A DNA stretch of 64,000 bases from Microbacterium sp. BH-3-3-3 (GCF_007679045.1 NZ_VEFS01000001.1:1561278-1625277); one strand, 5' to 3'; positions 47,480-55,984 are shown, numbered from the stretch's first letter. The notes: generated from the letters alone by a model not told the origin. Made by a program: numbers and translations.

Positions 47480-47528
47480 CGTCGTCTTCTCTCGTCGGTG
47501 CTCGGGGGAACCGTTCCCCTACTATCGC

Positions 47529-47555
47529 GTCGAACGACGCCGAGCGGAATCGACA
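47529..47555 (-). promoter_or_regulatory. ECF42-type promoter candidate
   Basis: Minus-strand TGTCGA (47555-47550), 17 bases, then CGAC (47532-47529), about 50 bases before the DGPF start codon. This resembles the ECF42 target motif as I recall it. Confidence 0.45.
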
Positions 47556-47719
47556 GGGTGCGGGAGAAAAGATTCCGGATGCCGTGGGCTCGGGTTCCGC
47601 GCGGCGCGGGCGCCTCACCGGAATCGGCCCGCCGCGCGGGAATCGGACGGCAGAGTCCGCGGCATCCGATCCCGAGGCGATCCGATGTCGCGACGGCTCG
47701 CGCGAGCCTGAGCCGGCGT

Positions 47720-48565
47720 TCAGCCGAAGATCATCGGCAGGTCGTCATCGTCGTCGGCGCCCGAGAGGTCGAGGTCGGCGACGACGGGCACGTGGTCGCT
47801 GGGAACCTCGCCCTTGCGCTCGTTGCGGTGGATCTCGGCGCCGTGCACCGCGTCGGCGAAGGCCTGCGAGCCGAGGATGAAGTCGATGCGCAGGCCCTCG
47901 TTGCGGGGGAAGCGCAGCTGCTTGTAGTCCCAGTAGGTGTACCCGGTGGGGATCAGCGGGCGCACGACGTCGGTGAGACCCGCGGCCTCGAAGGCGCGGA
48001 AGGCCTCGCGCTCGGGAGGGGAGACGTGGGTGGTCGCCCCCTCGACGACCGTGGGGTCGCCGTTGTCGTCGTCGGTCGGCGCGATGTTGAAGTCGCCGGT
48101 CAGGGCGAGCGGCAGATCGGGGTGGGCCGCGAGGGTGTCGGCCGTGTACTGGCGCAGCTTGTCGAGCCAGTCGAGCTTGTAGACGTAGTGCGGGTCGTCG
48201 AGTCCGCGACCGTTGGGCACGTACAGGCTCCACACGCGCACGCCGTTGACGGTCGCCCCGATCGCGCGGGCCTCCTGGGGCAGGTCGGGACCCTCTTTGC
48301 CCTTCTCGAACCCGGGCATGCCGGGGAACCCGATCTCGATGTCTTCGAGGGGCTCACGGCTCGCGATGGCGACGCCGTTCCACTGGTTCAGGCCGTGCGC
48401 GGCCACGTGGTACCCGGCTTCTTCGAACGCCGCGTACGGGAACTGCTCCGTCTTGCACTTGATCTCCTGCATCGCCAGCACGTCGATGTGCTCGCGCACG
48501 CAGAACTCGACGGTGCGGGTGACGCGGGCGCGGATGGAGTTGACGTTCCAGGTGGCCAGGCGCAT
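47720..48565 (-). CDS. xthA: Exodeoxyribonuclease III
   Basis: A 281-residue AP endonuclease/3'-exonuclease. Motifs: LATWNVNSIRAR, AMQEIKCKTEQFP (metal-binding Glu), GDFNIAPTDDDN, LRIDFILGS and SDHVPVVADL (catalytic Asp-His). TAGGCT 7 bases before ATG 48565 fixes the start at the family's N-terminus. Longer forms add unrelated residues. Confidence 0.93.
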   Translation of the reverse strand: MRLATWNVNSIRARVTRTVEFCVREHIDVLAMQEIKCKTEQFPYAAFEEAGYHVAAHGLNQWNGVAIASREPLEDIEIGFPGMPGFEKGKEGPDLPQEARAIGATVNGVRVWSLYVPNGRGLDDPHYVYKLDWLDKLRQYTADTLAAHPDLPLALTGDFNIAPTDDDNGDPTVVEGATTHVSPPEREAFRAFEAAGLTDVVRPLIPTGYTYWDYKQLRFPRNEGLRIDFILGSQAFADAVHGAEIHRNERKGEVPSDHVPVVADLDLSGADDDDDLPMIFG

Positions 48566-48572
48566 GGCATCC

Positions 48573-48578
48573 AGCCTA
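48573..48578 (-). promoter_or_regulatory. Leaderless -10 box of xthA
   Basis: TAGGCT on the minus strand, 7 bases before ATG 48565. Confidence 0.6.
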
Positions 48579-48635
48579 CTTTCGGCCGCCGACATCGGCG
48601 GCCAGAGCGACTCCGGCGTCATCCGTATGGAGCAC

Positions 48636-48641
48636 TAAACT
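48636..48641 (+). promoter_or_regulatory. Leaderless -10 box of pyrE
   Basis: TAAACT ends 7 bases before GTG 48649. Confidence 0.6.
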
Positions 48642-48648
48642 CGACGCC

Positions 48649-49227
48649 GTGACCACCGCCTCCACTCCCGAGCTCGAAGCCGACCGTCAGGCCCTCATCG
48701 GCCTCATCAAGGACGAGGCGGTGTTCCACGGCGACTTCACCCTCTCGAGCGGCAAGAAGGCGACGTACTACGTCGACATGCGCAAGCTCACTCTCGACCA
48801 CCGCGCCGCTCCCGCGATTGGCCGCCTCGTGCTCGACCTGGTGAAAGACCTCGACGGCATCGTCGCCGTCGGCGGGCTCACGCTCGGCGCCGACCCCATC
48901 GCCAACGCCGTCATGCACGAGTCGGTGCATGCCGGCCGCCCGCTCGATGCGTTCGTCGTACGCAAGGAGCCCAAGGACCACGGCCGCGGCCGCCAGATCG
49001 AGGGCGCCGACGTGAAGGGCAAGCGCGTCGTCGTCGTCGAAGACACCTCGACCACGGGCCAGTCGGCGCTCAAGGCCGTCGAGGCCCTGCGCCGCGAGGG
49101 CGCGGACGTCGTCGCCGTCGCCGTGATCGTCGACCGCAAGACCGGCGCTCAGGCCGCGATCGAGGCCGAGGGCCTGCAGTGGCTCGGGTCGATCGACCTC
49201 GACGACCTGGGCCTCGCCCCGCAGTAA
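48649..49227 (+). CDS. pyrE: Orotate phosphoribosyltransferase
   Basis: A 192-residue enzyme of UMP synthesis. LSSGKKATYYVDMRKLT near residue 35, GGLTLGADPIANAV, RKEPKDHGRGRQIEG with the catalytic loop, and the PRPP motif VVVVEDTSTTGQSALKAVEAL are all present. The transcript appears leaderless. It is convergent with a small membrane-protein gene across an inverted-repeat element. Confidence 0.94.
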   Translation: MTTASTPELEADRQALIGLIKDEAVFHGDFTLSSGKKATYYVDMRKLTLDHRAAPAIGRLVLDLVKDLDGIVAVGGLTLGADPIANAVMHESVHAGRPLDAFVVRKEPKDHGRGRQIEGADVKGKRVVVVEDTSTTGQSALKAVEALRREGADVVAVAVIVDRKTGAQAAIEAEGLQWLGSIDLDDLGLAPQ

Positions 49228-49236
49228 GCCCGCCGC

Positions 49237-49320
49237 GTCACCAGAACAGGCGGGTGCGACGAAAACAGGCCGATTTCGCCGGAATCGCCCTGTTCTGGTG
49301 ACATGCCCTGTTCTCGTGAC
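49237..49320. repeat. Inverted repeat with two competing right arms
   Basis: GTCACCAGAACAGG (49237-49250) pairs perfectly with CCTGTTCTGGTGAC (49289-49302). It also pairs with CCTGTTCTCGTGAC (49307-49320) at all but one position. An extra AAACAGG lies in the loop. Situated between convergent genes. Confidence 0.75.
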
Positions 49321-49375
49321 GCGCAGGCGCCGGATGCCAAGCCCTCACCGCCCCGAACGGTGCGACCAGCCGTGG

Positions 49376-49525
49376 TCAGGGCGCGTCGTCACCCGGGCCG
49401 GGGCCGTCGAAGGGGTCGCGCCGCCCGCTGCCGCGGCGGGACCGCCGCCACTGCACGATGAACGCCACGAGCGTGCCGGCGGTGATGAAGAAAGCGACGA
49501 TCAGCCAGAGCGTGCGGTCATCCAC
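49376..49525 (-). CDS. Small single-helix membrane protein
   Basis: A 49-residue peptide. One transmembrane helix (about residues 6-25, LWLIVAFFITAGTLVAFIV) is followed by a basic stretch QWRRSRRGSGRR and an acidic/Gly-Pro end. GTG 49525 has GGGAG 7 bases upstream. It begins 18 bases after the HAD phosphatase gene and is probably co-transcribed with it. Function unknown. Confidence 0.65.
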   Translation of the reverse strand: MDDRTLWLIVAFFITAGTLVAFIVQWRRSRRGSGRRDPFDGPGPGDDAP

Positions 49526-49543
49526 GGTGTGTCTCCCTGAGGT

Positions 49544-50374
49544 TCACAAGCCTTCGCTGAGCCCGTCTTCGCCGTCGGCCAGGTCGCTCTCGATCGGTTC
49601 GTCGCGCACCAGCTCGGCGACCGACGCGAGGATCTCGTCGGGGCGGAACGGATAGCGCTCGATCTCGCGCTGGTCGCTGATGCCGGTCATCACGAGCACG
49701 GTGTGCAGGCCCGCCTCGATGCCGGCGACGATGTCGGTGTCCATGCGGTCGCCGATCATGCCGGTGTTCTCACTGTGGGCGCCGATGCGGTTCAGGGCCG
49801 AGCGGAACATCATCGGGTTGGGCTTGCCGACGATGTAGGGCTCTTTGCCCGTGGCCTTGGTGATCAGCGCGGCGATCGCCCCGGTCGCGGGCAGCACGCC
49901 CTCGGTCGAGGGCCCCGTGGCATCCGGATTCGTCGCGATGAACCGGGCGCCGCCGCTGATGAAGCGGATGGCCTTGGTGATGGCCTCGAACGAGTAGTTG
50001 CGCGTCTCGCCCACGACGACGTAGTCGGGGGCGGTCTCGGTCAGGATGAAGCCCGCCTCGTGCAGGGCGGTGGTGAGTCCCGCCTCGCCGATGACGAAGG
50101 CGGAGCCGCCGGGCATCTGCGACTTGAGGAAGTCGGCGGTCGCGAGAGCCGAGGTCCAGATCGACGACTCGGGCACCACGAGCCCCGAGGCCCGCAGTCG
50201 CGCGCTCAGATCGCGCGGCGTGTAGATCGAGTTGTTCGTCAGCACCAGGAACGGCGTGCCCTCGGCCCGCCATTGCGCGAGCAACTCGGATGCTCCGGCA
50301 ATGGGGGTGTTCTCGTGGACGAGAACGCCGTCCATGTCGGTCAGCCAGCACTCGATGTCGCCACGCGTCCGCAT
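49544..50374 (-). CDS. NagD-type HAD-IIA phosphatase
   Basis: A 276-residue hydrolase. Nucleophile motif DMDGVLVHE near the N-terminus (Asp-x-Asp), the cap-type NNSIYTPRDLSARL, GKPNPMMF with the conserved Lys, and GDRMDTDIVAG with metal-binding Asp residues. NagD enzymes dephosphorylate nucleoside or sugar phosphates; the name does not imply GlcNAc metabolism. TAGGCT 7 bases before ATG 50374 decides the start against a much longer open frame. Confidence 0.9.
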   Translation of the reverse strand: MRTRGDIECWLTDMDGVLVHENTPIAGASELLAQWRAEGTPFLVLTNNSIYTPRDLSARLRASGLVVPESSIWTSALATADFLKSQMPGGSAFVIGEAGLTTALHEAGFILTETAPDYVVVGETRNYSFEAITKAIRFISGGARFIATNPDATGPSTEGVLPATGAIAALITKATGKEPYIVGKPNPMMFRSALNRIGAHSENTGMIGDRMDTDIVAGIEAGLHTVLVMTGISDQREIERYPFRPDEILASVAELVRDEPIESDLADGEDGLSEGL

Positions 50375-50381
50375 GCGGCCC

Positions 50382-50387
50382 AGCCTA
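50382..50387 (-). promoter_or_regulatory. Leaderless -10 box of the NagD-type gene
   Basis: TAGGCT on the minus strand, 7 bases before ATG 50374. Confidence 0.6.
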
Positions 50388-50410
50388 GACCCGGGTTTCG
50401 ACGCCGCCGG

Positions 50411-50454
50411 AAAAAAGCGCGGGCGGGCCCGACCCGGAGGTCGTGGGCCCGCCC
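50411..50454 (-). terminator. Terminator of the CsbD-like gene
   Basis: GGGCGGGCCC (50421-50430) pairs with GGGCCCGCCC (50445-50454). On the minus strand the stem is followed by a run of six T. Confidence 0.85.
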
Positions 50455-50471
50455 GTCCGCGGAACGCCGAC

Positions 50472-50642
50472 TTACTTGAACGTGTCCTTGACGTTCTCGC
50501 CGGCCTTCTTCGCGTCGGCCTTGACCTGGTCGGCCTTGCCCTCGGCGGCCAGACGGTCGTTGTCGGTGGCGTTGCCGACGGCTTCCTTCGCCTTGCCCAC
50601 GATGTCCTGAGCGGCGTTCTTGATCTTGTCGTCGAGACCCAT
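50472..50642 (-). CDS. CsbD-like stress protein
   Basis: A 56-residue hydrophilic protein: MGLDDKIKNAAQDIVGKAKE with GNATDNDRLAAEGKADQVK, the standard CsbD pattern rich in Lys, Ala, Asp and Gly. AAGGAG lies 7 bases before the ATG. It is a general-stress protein of unknown biochemical role, a single-gene unit with its own terminator. Confidence 0.9.
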   Translation of the reverse strand: MGLDDKIKNAAQDIVGKAKEAVGNATDNDRLAAEGKADQVKADAKKAGENVKDTFK

Positions 50643-50822
50643 GATCGGACTCCTTCTCGTTGTGTCGGCGTCTGCGACGGGTGTCTGTCGTCGCGACGGA
50701 GCGGGATGCTCGCAGGGGAGACGTATCGGGGTCGAGATTCGTCACGCCGGATCGTGAAAAAACTCGACGAGGTCGATATGCCGGAATCGGAATGCACCCG
50801 TGACGTGCGGGCTCGATCTCGT

Positions 50823-50828
50823 TAGGGT
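50823..50828 (+). promoter_or_regulatory. Leaderless -10 box of the SDR gene
   Basis: TAGGGT ends 6 bases before GTG 50835. Confidence 0.55.
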
Positions 50829-50834
50829 CGAAGG

Positions 50835-51782
50835 GTGGCGCGCGCAGACTGGGATCCCGAGAACCTCCCCGACCTCTCCGGGAAGACCTATCTGGTGACC
50901 GGCGCGACCCGCGGTCTCGGCTTCTTCGCGTGCGAGCAGCTCGCCGTCGCGGGCGCCCACGTGCTGCTGACCGGCCGCAGCCCGCACAAGCTGTCGACGG
51001 CCAAGGCCGCGATCCTGCGGTCGCATCCGGATGCCGCGGTCGAAACGCTCCTGCTCGACACCAGCAACATGGGCTCGGTGCGCGCCGCCGCCGCGACGGC
51101 TCGCGCCCGTGGCCGCCTCGACGGTCTGCTGCTGAACGCGGGGATCGTGCACCCGCCGAAACAGCGCGAGACGGCCGGAGGGCACGAGCTCGTCTTCGCC
51201 ACGAACGTGCTGGGCCACTTCGCACTCGCCGGCGAACTGCTCAAGCCCCTGTCGACGGGCCGCGGCCGCATGGTGTGGGTGGGCAGCATGTCGACCTCGC
51301 TGTGGCGGCACGTTCCCACCGACCCCGAGCTGCGCGAGGGGTACACCCCGTGGCGCGCGTATGTGCAGTCGAAGGCGGCGACCACGGCCCTCGCACTCGA
51401 GGCCGACAAGCTGCTGCGCGCGCACGGTGTGCCGGTGCAGAGCCTGGTCGCGCACCCCGGCTACTCGACGAGCGGACGCACGCGCGGCGTCCGCGGGGTC
51501 AACGAGCCCACGCGCCTCTCGCGCTTCGTCGACAACCTGCAGGCGCCGATCACGCAGTCCAAGGAGCAGGGGGCGTGGGCGCTGGTGCGCGCGCTGGTCG
51601 ATCCCCTTGCCGAGGGCGGCTCGATGTACGGCCCCGCGATGGTCGCTCGCGGCCTCCCGCGCAAGGCGACGCCCGCCCGGCGCACGCGCGCGAGCGACCT
51701 CGGCGCCGACCTGTGGCGCGCGTGCGAGACCGCGACGCACGTGCGGTGGCCCTTCGATCGGGCTCGGCGCGCGGCATCCTGA
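50835..51782 (+). CDS. Short-chain dehydrogenase/reductase
   Basis: A 315-residue Rossmann-fold oxidoreductase. Coenzyme motif TGATRGLGFFACEQL near residue 23, LLLNAGIVHPP (NAG), FATNVLGHFAL and the catalytic YVQSK (Tyr-x-x-x-Lys) near residue 175. Similar to WW-domain-oxidoreductase/retinol-dehydrogenase-type SDRs; the substrate is unknown. Convergent with the DtxR-family gene, with only 15 bases between them. Confidence 0.9.
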   Translation: MARADWDPENLPDLSGKTYLVTGATRGLGFFACEQLAVAGAHVLLTGRSPHKLSTAKAAILRSHPDAAVETLLLDTSNMGSVRAAAATARARGRLDGLLLNAGIVHPPKQRETAGGHELVFATNVLGHFALAGELLKPLSTGRGRMVWVGSMSTSLWRHVPTDPELREGYTPWRAYVQSKAATTALALEADKLLRAHGVPVQSLVAHPGYSTSGRTRGVRGVNEPTRLSRFVDNLQAPITQSKEQGAWALVRALVDPLAEGGSMYGPAMVARGLPRKATPARRTRASDLGADLWRACETATHVRWPFDRARRAAS

Positions 51783-51797
51783 CCGTCGCGCGGCGCG

Positions 51798-52433
51798 TCA
51801 GCGCGTGAGCCAGACCGACGTGCCCGCATCGGTCGGCAGCGAGACCTCGACGCCGTCGGCACGCACCACGGTGTCGGAGACGACCTCGAGCTCGTGCCCC
51901 ACGTCGATCCCCCGCTCGACCAGGGCCCGCAGCAGTTCGGGGTCGCGGTCGCTGACACGCAGCACGCGTCCGGCGTGCCCGGCGGGCGCCTCGGCCAGCA
52001 GCACGAAGGGCTCGCGGTGCACCGCGCCATCGGCATCCGGGATCGCGTCTCCGTGGGGATCGAAGCGCGGACGCCCCAGTCGCTCGTCGATGCCCTCGAG
52101 CAGTCGGTCGCTCAGCGCGTGCTCGAGCACCTCGGCCTCGTCGTGCACTTCGTCCCACGCGTAGGCGAACTCGCGCACCAGCCACGTCTCGATCAGGCGG
52201 TGGCGACGGATCACGGCGGCCGCGCGGCGCTGGCCCGCGGCGGTGAGCGACACGGGCCCGTACGGGCGGTGGGTCACGAGGCCCTGGGCGGCGAGCTTCT
52301 TCACCATCTCGGTCACGCTCGAGGGGGCCAGGCCGAGCACTGCAGCGAGCTGCGACGGCGTGATCGCCGAATCCTGCCACTCGGTGTGGTGGTAGATCGC
52401 TTTGAGGTAGTCGTCTGACACGGGCGATTCCAC
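51798..52433 (-). CDS. mntR: DtxR-family metalloregulator, MntR-like
   Basis: A 211-residue repressor. The winged helix (SQLAAVLGLAPSSVTEMVKKLA) is followed by the metal-binding dimerisation domain and a C-terminal FeoA/SH3-like domain. In the metal motif, EVHDEAEVLEHALSD, the cysteine used by iron-type DtxR/IdeR is Glu, as in manganese-type MntR. It lies 9 bases downstream of mntH. A TAGGCT box overlapping the mntH stop gives it its own leaderless start at GTG 52433. It probably represses mntH. Confidence 0.88.
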   Translation of the reverse strand: MESPVSDDYLKAIYHHTEWQDSAITPSQLAAVLGLAPSSVTEMVKKLAAQGLVTHRPYGPVSLTAAGQRRAAAVIRRHRLIETWLVREFAYAWDEVHDEAEVLEHALSDRLLEGIDERLGRPRFDPHGDAIPDADGAVHREPFVLLAEAPAGHAGRVLRVSDRDPELLRALVERGIDVGHELEVVSDTVVRADGVEVSLPTDAGTSVWLTR

Positions 52434-52439
52434 GCCGTC

Positions 52440-52445
52440 AGCCTA
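52440..52445 (-). promoter_or_regulatory. Leaderless -10 box of the MntR-like gene
   Basis: TAGGCT whose TAG is also the mntH stop codon, 6 bases before GTG 52433. Confidence 0.55.
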
Positions 52446-53774
52446 TCCGCCGGTGAACACCAGCCACAGAAGCACGGCGTTGAGCCCGATGAGGAAGACG
52501 GATGCCGCGACCCCGGCGGCCGTGGTGAGGGCGCGGTTGCGGTAGGCGCCCAGCACGTCGGCGCGCCGGGTGAGGACGACCAGGGGCACGAGAGCGAACG
52601 GGATGCCGAACGACAGCACCACCTGACTCAGCACGAGCGCGAGCGTGGGGTCGACGCCGAGCGCCAGGATCACCAGCGCCGGTACGAGCGTGACGAGACG
52701 ACGCGCGACGAGGGGCACGCGGGCGTGAAGCAGGCCGTGCATGATCTCGGCTCCGGCGTACGCCCCGACCGAGGTGGAGGCGAGGCCGCTCGCGAGCAGG
52801 CCCACCGCGAACATGGTCGCCACGAGTGGCCCGAGTCCGTCGCGCAGGGCGGTGTAGGCACCCTCGAGGCTGTCGGTGCCGTCGACGCCGGCGAGGTTGG
52901 CGGCTGCGAGCAGCAGGATCGCGAGGTTCACGGTGCCGGCCACGGCCAGGGCGATCGTGACGTCCCACCGCGTGGCGCGCAGCAGGCGCGGTGTCGAGAT
53001 GCCGCGGGCCGTCTCGAGGTCGGCGGGGGCCAGGGGCGAAGAGGGGCGGGCGGATGCCGAGACCCCGGCCGTCGCGCGCGGAGCGTCGGCGGCGGGCGGG
53101 GCGAAGCGATCGCGGGCGAGGGCGGAGTGCGCGTAGATCGCGTGCGGCATGATCGTGGCGCCGAGGATCGAGGCGGCCAGCAGCACCGAGGTCGAGTCCT
53201 CGAAGCGCGGCACGAGCCCGCCGACGACCCCGGCGGCGTCGGGTGGGGCGAAGAACAGCCCGGCCGAGAAGCCGATCGCGATGATGACGAGCAGGCCGAT
53301 GAGCACGGTCTCGAACGCGCGGGCGCCCCGCCGGGTCTGCACGAGCAGCAGCGCGAGCGAGACGACCCCGGTGATGGCTCCTCCCCAGACGAGCGGGATG
53401 CCGAACAGCAGATGCAGGGCGACGGCGCCGCCGATGACCTCGGCCACGTCGGTGGCCATCGCCACGAGCTCGGCCTGCAGCCAGTACGCGCGACGCGCCC
53501 ACGGCCGCTGGATCCGGCGCCCCAGCACCTGCGGCAGGCTCTCGCCCGTGACGATGCCGAGCTTCGCGGACAGGTACTGGATGAGCCACGCCATCACGTT
53601 GCCGAGCACCACGACCCACACCAGCAGGTAGCCGAAGGCGGCGCCGGCGGTCATGTTGCTGGCGACGTTGCCGGGGTCGAGGTACGCCACACCGGCCACC
53701 ATCGCGGGACCGAGCAGCCACAGCACGCGTTCGGGTGCGCCTCGCTCGGTCGCCGCGGCGGGATTTTTCGGCAT
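52443..53774 (-). CDS. mntH: NRAMP-family manganese transporter
   Basis: A 443-residue importer with about 11 helices. The metal-site motif AYLDPGNVASNMTAG is in the first helix and MPHAIYAHSAL is in the sixth, both diagnostic of MntH. A 45-residue Ala/Pro/Arg-rich loop follows the sixth helix. The promoter region carries two perfect palindromes, and a DtxR-type regulator follows. Mn2+/H+ symport is the family role. Confidence 0.93.
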   Translation of the reverse strand: MPKNPAAATERGAPERVLWLLGPAMVAGVAYLDPGNVASNMTAGAAFGYLLVWVVVLGNVMAWLIQYLSAKLGIVTGESLPQVLGRRIQRPWARRAYWLQAELVAMATDVAEVIGGAVALHLLFGIPLVWGGAITGVVSLALLLVQTRRGARAFETVLIGLLVIIAIGFSAGLFFAPPDAAGVVGGLVPRFEDSTSVLLAASILGATIMPHAIYAHSALARDRFAPPAADAPRATAGVSASARPSSPLAPADLETARGISTPRLLRATRWDVTIALAVAGTVNLAILLLAAANLAGVDGTDSLEGAYTALRDGLGPLVATMFAVGLLASGLASTSVGAYAGAEIMHGLLHARVPLVARRLVTLVPALVILALGVDPTLALVLSQVVLSFGIPFALVPLVVLTRRADVLGAYRNRALTTAAGVAASVFLIGLNAVLLWLVFTGG

Positions 53775-53808
53775 GCCGAAAAGTTAGCAAGATTTCGGGC
53801 GCCCGAAA
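53765..53808 (-). promoter_or_regulatory. Two perfect palindromic operators at the mntH start
   Basis: TTTTCGGCATGCCGAAAA (53765-53782) covers the ATG and TTTCGGGCGCCCGAAA (53793-53808) covers the -35 region. Minus-strand TAACTT (53786-53781) lies between them, 6 bases before the ATG. Probable sites for the MntR-like repressor. Confidence 0.75.
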
Positions 53809-53848
53809 AGTGGGTCGCCGACCCGCGAGCGCGCCGCATCCGCCCGGG

Positions 53849-53854
53849 TAGCCT
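53849..53854 (+). promoter_or_regulatory. Leaderless -10 box of the SpoU methyltransferase gene
   Basis: TAGCCT ends 6 bases before GTG 53861. Confidence 0.55.
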
Positions 53855-53860
53855 GGAGGA

Positions 53861-54535
53861 GTGACGGATGCCGACGAGCCCACGCCGGCGCCCGCTGACG
53901 GCACCGCCGACGCGGCGCGTGCGGACGCTCCTCCGACGCACGGTGTCGGCCCGTGGCCCGGCGGACCCGATCAGTGGCCCGACGACCCCCGTTACGACCC
54001 CGAACTGCTCGCGGGCGGCGACACCCGCAACGTGGTCGACGAGTACCGCTACTGGAGCATGGACGCGATCGTGGCGGATCTGGATGCCCGGCGGCATCCG
54101 TTCCACGTCGCGATCGAGAACTGGCAGCACGACCTGAACATCGGGTCGATCGTGCGCAGCGCCAATGCTTTCCTCGCCGCCGAGGTGCACATCGTGGGCA
54201 AACGCCGGTGGAACCGCCGCGGCGCCATGGTGACCGACCGCTACCAGCACGTGCGCCACCACGAAGACGTCGCCGCCTTCGCCGCGTGGGCGAGCGAGGC
54301 GGGTCTGCCGGTGATCGCCGTCGACAACGTCGAAGGGTCGGTGCCGGTCGATCGCGCCGAGCTGCCCGAGCGGTGCGTGCTGCTGTTCGGTCAGGAGGGT
54401 CCGGGGCTGTCGGCAGAGGCGATCGCCGCCGCCACCGGTGTCGTCGAGATCACGCAGTACGGCTCGACGCGCTCGATCAACGCCGCCTCCGCCGCCGCGG
54501 TCATCATGTACGAATGGTGCCGCCGCTGGGCGTGA
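53861..54535 (+). CDS. SpoU/TrmH-family RNA 2'-O-methyltransferase
   Basis: A 224-residue SPOUT knot methyltransferase. Motif 1 NIGSIVRSANAF, motif 2 LLFGQEGPGLSAEAI and motif 3 YGSTRSINAASAAAVIMYEW form the SAM-binding knot. The first 45 residues are disordered and Pro/Ala/Asp rich. No extra RNA-binding domain. The target (tRNA or rRNA) cannot be told. Confidence 0.9.
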   Translation: MTDADEPTPAPADGTADAARADAPPTHGVGPWPGGPDQWPDDPRYDPELLAGGDTRNVVDEYRYWSMDAIVADLDARRHPFHVAIENWQHDLNIGSIVRSANAFLAAEVHIVGKRRWNRRGAMVTDRYQHVRHHEDVAAFAAWASEAGLPVIAVDNVEGSVPVDRAELPERCVLLFGQEGPGLSAEAIAAATGVVEITQYGSTRSINAASAAAVIMYEWCRRWA

Positions 54536-54556
54536 GCACTGCTCCCTCGGGCGCGG

Positions 54557-55885
54557 TCAGTCGCCCGCGGTCATCCATGCCCGACCGCGCACGCGCAGGC
54601 CGAGCGTGAGGGCCCGCGCGAGCAGGTAGACCCCGAAGAACGCGGCCGCGAGCCACGCCAGGCCCGACGCCCCGCCACCGGCGAGCGCGGCGACCAGCAG
54701 CAGCGCGGGGATGTAGGGCACGAGGTTGAGCACCCCCGCGATCGCGAGATAGCGGGCGTCGCCGGCGCCGATGAGCACGCCGTCGAGCACGAAGACGAAC
54801 CCCGCGAGCGGCTGCGCGACGGCGAGCACCAGCAGCGCCGGTCGGATGAGCGCGGCGATCTCGGGGTCGCCCGTGAAGAGCAGCCCGATGACCCCGGATG
54901 CGGCCGCCACGACGGCGCCGACGATGACCCCGAACCAGACGCCCCAGGCGCTGGTTCGCCGCAGAACGCGGCCCACGGTCTCGGTGTCACGGGCGCCGAG
55001 CGAGCGACCGATGAGCGCCTGCGCCGCGATCGCCAGGGCGTCGAGGGCGAAGGCCGCCGTCGAGAAGATCGTGAAGGCGATCTGCCAACCGGCGAGCTCG
55101 GCCGAGCCCAGACCCGTCGCGACGGCGACGGTCGCGAGGAACGCGATGCGCAGGCTCACCGTGCGCAGGAACAACCACCCGCCCGAACGCACGGTGCCGC
55201 CCAGGCCGTCGCGCTGGGGGCGCAGCGTCGCGGAATGGCGTCGGGCGAGGCGGCGCGCGACCACGACGTAGGCGCCGACCATGCCCCACTGCGCCATCAC
55301 CGTGCCGAAGGCCGACCCGCCGATGCCCCAACCGAAGCCGTAGATGAACAGGGCGTTGAGCAGGGCGTTCGCGCCGAAGCCGAGCCCGGCGATCCAGAGC
55401 GGCGTGACCGTGTCTTGCATGCCGCGCAGCAGGCCCGTCGCGGCGAACACCACGAGCATCGCCGGCAGACCCCACATCGAGATCGACAGGTAGATCCGGG
55501 CGTTGTCGGCGACGTCGGGTGCCGCACCGAACAGGTCGACGACGGCGGGGGTCGTCAGCGACCCGGCGATGGCCAGCACCGCGCCGAGGGCGAGCGCGAG
55601 CCACATGCCGTCGATACCCGCCGACACCGCCCGCCCCGGTTCGCCCGCCCCGAGGCGTCGAGCGACGGCGGGAGTGGTCGAGTACGCGAGGAAGATCATC
55701 AGTCCGACGATCGTCTGCAGTACGGCGCTCGCGATGCCGAGGCCCGCCAGCGGTGCGACCCCGAGGTGGCCCACCATCGCCGCGTCGACGATGAGGAAGA
55801 GCGGCTCGGCCACGAGCGCGCCCAGCGCGGGCAGGGCGAGGCGCACGATGCTGCGATTGAGCGTCTCGGGCGCGGGGGCGGTCAC
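54557..55885 (-). CDS. MATE-family efflux protein (DinF-like)
   Basis: A 442-residue transporter with about 12 helices in two homologous halves. The start LNRSIVRLALPALGALVAEPLFLIVDAAMVGHLG is the MATE/DinF signature, and DALAIAAQALIGRSLGARD opens the second half. TAGGCT 6 bases before GTG 55885 supports the start. The substrate is unknown. Confidence 0.92.
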   Translation of the reverse strand: MTAPAPETLNRSIVRLALPALGALVAEPLFLIVDAAMVGHLGVAPLAGLGIASAVLQTIVGLMIFLAYSTTPAVARRLGAGEPGRAVSAGIDGMWLALALGAVLAIAGSLTTPAVVDLFGAAPDVADNARIYLSISMWGLPAMLVVFAATGLLRGMQDTVTPLWIAGLGFGANALLNALFIYGFGWGIGGSAFGTVMAQWGMVGAYVVVARRLARRHSATLRPQRDGLGGTVRSGGWLFLRTVSLRIAFLATVAVATGLGSAELAGWQIAFTIFSTAAFALDALAIAAQALIGRSLGARDTETVGRVLRRTSAWGVWFGVIVGAVVAAASGVIGLLFTGDPEIAALIRPALLVLAVAQPLAGFVFVLDGVLIGAGDARYLAIAGVLNLVPYIPALLLVAALAGGGASGLAWLAAAFFGVYLLARALTLGLRVRGRAWMTAGD

Positions 55886-55891
55886 ACACCG

Positions 55892-55897
55892 AGCCTA
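55892..55897 (-). promoter_or_regulatory. Leaderless -10 box of the MATE gene
   Basis: TAGGCT on the minus strand, 6 bases before GTG 55885. Confidence 0.6.
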
Positions 55898-55978
55898 GGG
55901 TGGGCCTCCGACACCGCCGGCTGCGCCTCACCCGCCGCGCACCGCGCGCGTTCCGAGCCGCCATGGATGCGGGGCACT

Positions 55979-55984
55979 TATCCT
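55979..55984 (+). promoter_or_regulatory. Leaderless -10 box of the M13 peptidase gene
   Basis: TATCCT ends 6 bases before ATG 55991. Confidence 0.6.
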
